Source: Streptomyces sp. NBC_01689 (GTDB lineage: Bacteria > Actinomycetota > Actinomycetes > Streptomycetales > Streptomycetaceae). From it: a stretch of 64,000 nucleotides of DNA. The notes under the pieces are model-generated. The model did not search any database and had not been told where the DNA came from. It was given only the letters and a program-made list of their open reading frames with translations. This document shows positions 62,878-64,000 of the stretch, piece by piece (positions within the stretch are counted from its first letter, which is position 1; each line of letters begins with the position of its first letter). The DNA lies in assembly GCF_036250675.1 (NCBI RefSeq), contig NZ_CP109592.1, positions 1,054,001-1,118,000 on the forward strand, in the 5' to 3' direction. Position numbers and translations under genes: made by a program.

Positions 62878-63726
62878 ATGGTCACCGACCTCGGCCCGGT
62901 CATTCGTACACGGCCGACACTCGCGGTGTGGAAGTTCGCTTCGTGCGACGGCTGTCAGCTGACCCTCCTGGACTGTGAGGACGAACTCCTCGGCCTCACC
63001 GAACGCGTCCGGATCGACCACTTCGTGGAGATGACACCGGCCGAGGGCGCAGACCGGGAGCGTGCCCGGCCGGCGGGCCGAGGGCCCTACGACCTGTCCC
63101 TGGTCGAGGGGTCGATCACCACCGCCGAGGACGCCGTGCGGATCCAGCACGTCCGCCGCATCTCCCGGTACCTGGTGACGATCGGAGCCTGCGCCACTGC
63201 GGGCGGCATTCAGGCACTGCGCAACTTCGCCGACGTCGACGACTTCCTCGCCGCCGTCTACGCCCAGCCGCAGTACATCGCCACCCTGGAGACCTCGACA
63301 CCGATCTCGGCCCACGTGCCGGTCGACTTCGAACTGCGGGGGTGCCCCATCGACCGCCGCCAGCTTCTCGAAGTCATCAACGCCTACCTGGCCGGTCGCA
63401 AACCCCAGATCTCGAACCACAGTGTCTGCTTCGAGTGCAAAAGGCGCGGCACCACCTGCATCACCGTGGCCCACGGCACCCCCTGTCTCGGCCCGGTCAC
63501 ACACGCCGGCTGCGGTGCCATCTGCCCCGCCTACGGACGAGGCTGCTACGGCTGCTTCGGACCGTCGAGCAAGCCCAATCTGCGCTCCATGATCGCGCAA
63601 CTGCGCCACGACGGGATGAGTGAGCGGGACATCCAGCGTGTCTTCCGCACCTTCAACGCCGCGTCGCCGGAATATGCCCCCGTACCCGACCTCGCGGCCG
63701 AGGAGCAGCAGAGCCCTCCGGCCTGA
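62878..63726 (+). CDS. hyhS: Group 3b [NiFe] hydrogenase, small (delta) subunit
   Basis: A 282-residue subunit carrying the Fe-S relay next to the active site. Proximal-cluster ligands: [20 protein letters not shown] (CxxC), [17 protein letters not shown] and [10 protein letters not shown]. Distal cysteines: [34 protein letters not shown] and GCYGCFGP. There is no twin-arginine signal, so it is cytoplasmic as expected for group 3. ATG 62878 lies 1 nt after the gamma stop. Confidence 0.92.
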   Translation: MVTDLGPVIRTRPTLAVWKFASCDGCQLTLLDCEDELLGLTERVRIDHFVEMTPAEGADRERARPAGRGPYDLSLVEGSITTAEDAVRIQHVRRISRYLVTIGACATAGGIQALRNFADVDDFLAAVYAQPQYIATLETSTPISAHVPVDFELRGCPIDRRQLLEVINAYLAGRKPQISNHSVCFECKRRGTTCITVAHGTPCLGPVTHAGCGAICPAYGRGCYGCFGPSSKPNLRSMIAQLRHDGMSERDIQRVFRTFNAASPEYAPVPDLAAEEQQSPPA

Positions 63727-63750
63727 AGGCCCCCCGCCCGGAAGGCGCGC

Positions 63751-64000
63751 ATGAACGATCGCGGAACACGCGTCCTGCGACTGGACGCGCTGGCCAGGGT
63801 GGAAGGCGAGGCCGCCCTCCACCTTCGCGTCAAGGGTGACACGGTCGCCGAGACGCGGCTGCGCATCTATGAACCGCCCCGCTTCTTCGAGGCTTTCCTG
63901 ACCGGCCGCGGCCACACCGAGCCTCCCGACATCACCGCCCGGATTTGCGGTATCTGCCCGGTCGCCTATCAGATGAGCGCCTGCCGGGCGATCGAGAACG
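63751..64000 (+). CDS. hyhL: Group 3b [NiFe] hydrogenase, large (alpha) subunit, partial
   Basis: The first 83 residues of the catalytic subunit, cut by the window edge. [13 protein letters not shown] is the RVEGxxxL (L0-type) motif, and [15 protein letters not shown] is the L1 motif with the first pair of Ni-binding cysteines (CGIC). ATG 63751 follows GGAAGG. It begins 24 nt after the small-subunit stop and completes the order beta, gamma, small, large. Confidence 0.92.
   Translation, partial: MNDRGTRVLRLDALARVEGEAALHLRVKGDTVAETRLRIYEPPRFFEAFLTGRGHTEPPDITARICGICPVAYQMSACRAIEN

Noticed and set aside
1..64000. tRNA genes, rRNA genes or an integrase/att boundary.
   Set aside because: I found no tRNA-like cloverleaf, rRNA stretch, or tyrosine/serine integrase; mobility here is explained by IS elements.

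Overview
The window is high-GC actinobacterial DNA that looks like Streptomyces: RacP-like, DUF1876, SHOCT and XRE-PNPOx proteins, GTG/TTG starts, and many IS families typical of streptomycetes. It reads as an accessory, chromosome-arm-like region. It holds at least six IS elements with recognisable ends, many transposase fragments, and many host genes that are frameshifted or cut. I see no rRNA, tRNA or CRISPR array. The window cuts genes at both edges: a sensor kinase on the left and a hydrogenase large subunit on the right.

Layout. 0-12 kb: a sensor kinase/MMPL exporter operon, a MarR/hydrolase divergon, two lipoproteins, an NRPS scrap joined to IS debris, and an MFS exporter with its TetR repressor and paired operators. 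12-13.8 kb: a truncated VOC gene, a low-GC segment and IS copy A. 14-22 kb: a two-gene cassette (PrnB-like haem enzyme plus ATP-grasp ligase) with its own promoter and operator; an esterase; a translationally coupled pair including a family-B-polymerase-like palm protein; and an ATP-dependent DNA ligase next to a ku gene cut by an IS. 22.6-36 kb: a PAS/GAF/SpoIIE-like regulator with altered catalytic residues, then a lower-GC catabolic block (benzoylformate-decarboxylase-type ThDP enzyme, FAD/Fe-S 2-hydroxyacid dehydrogenase, three SDR proteins, AraC regulator), then IS copy B. 37-38.5 kb: two tandem collagen-like membrane proteins, one interrupted by an amber codon. 38.8-44.9 kb: nested IS debris (ISAs1, IS4, IS701, IS5, IS630 and IS3 types) around a universal stress protein.

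45-64 kb is a dormancy/hypoxia island like the mycobacterial DosR and streptomycete Osd sets. It has universal stress proteins, CBS-BON proteins, XRE-PNPOx and DUF1918-XRE-PNPOx proteins, a DUF1876 protein, a Rv2004c-like kinase-fold/P-loop protein, remains of an alcohol dehydrogenase and an acetyl-CoA synthetase, and the start of a group 3b (NADP-linked) [NiFe] hydrogenase operon in the order beta, gamma, small, large. About half of the non-hydrogenase members are broken by frameshifts or ISs, while the visible hydrogenase genes are open and tightly packed.

The best candidates for undescribed biology are the PrnB-like/ATP-grasp cassette, the polymerase-like pair at 18-19.5 kb, the collagen-like pair with opposite charge, and an ISL3 element carrying a passenger gene between its inverted repeats. 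All family assignments come from reading motifs and from memory of the families; no database search was run.
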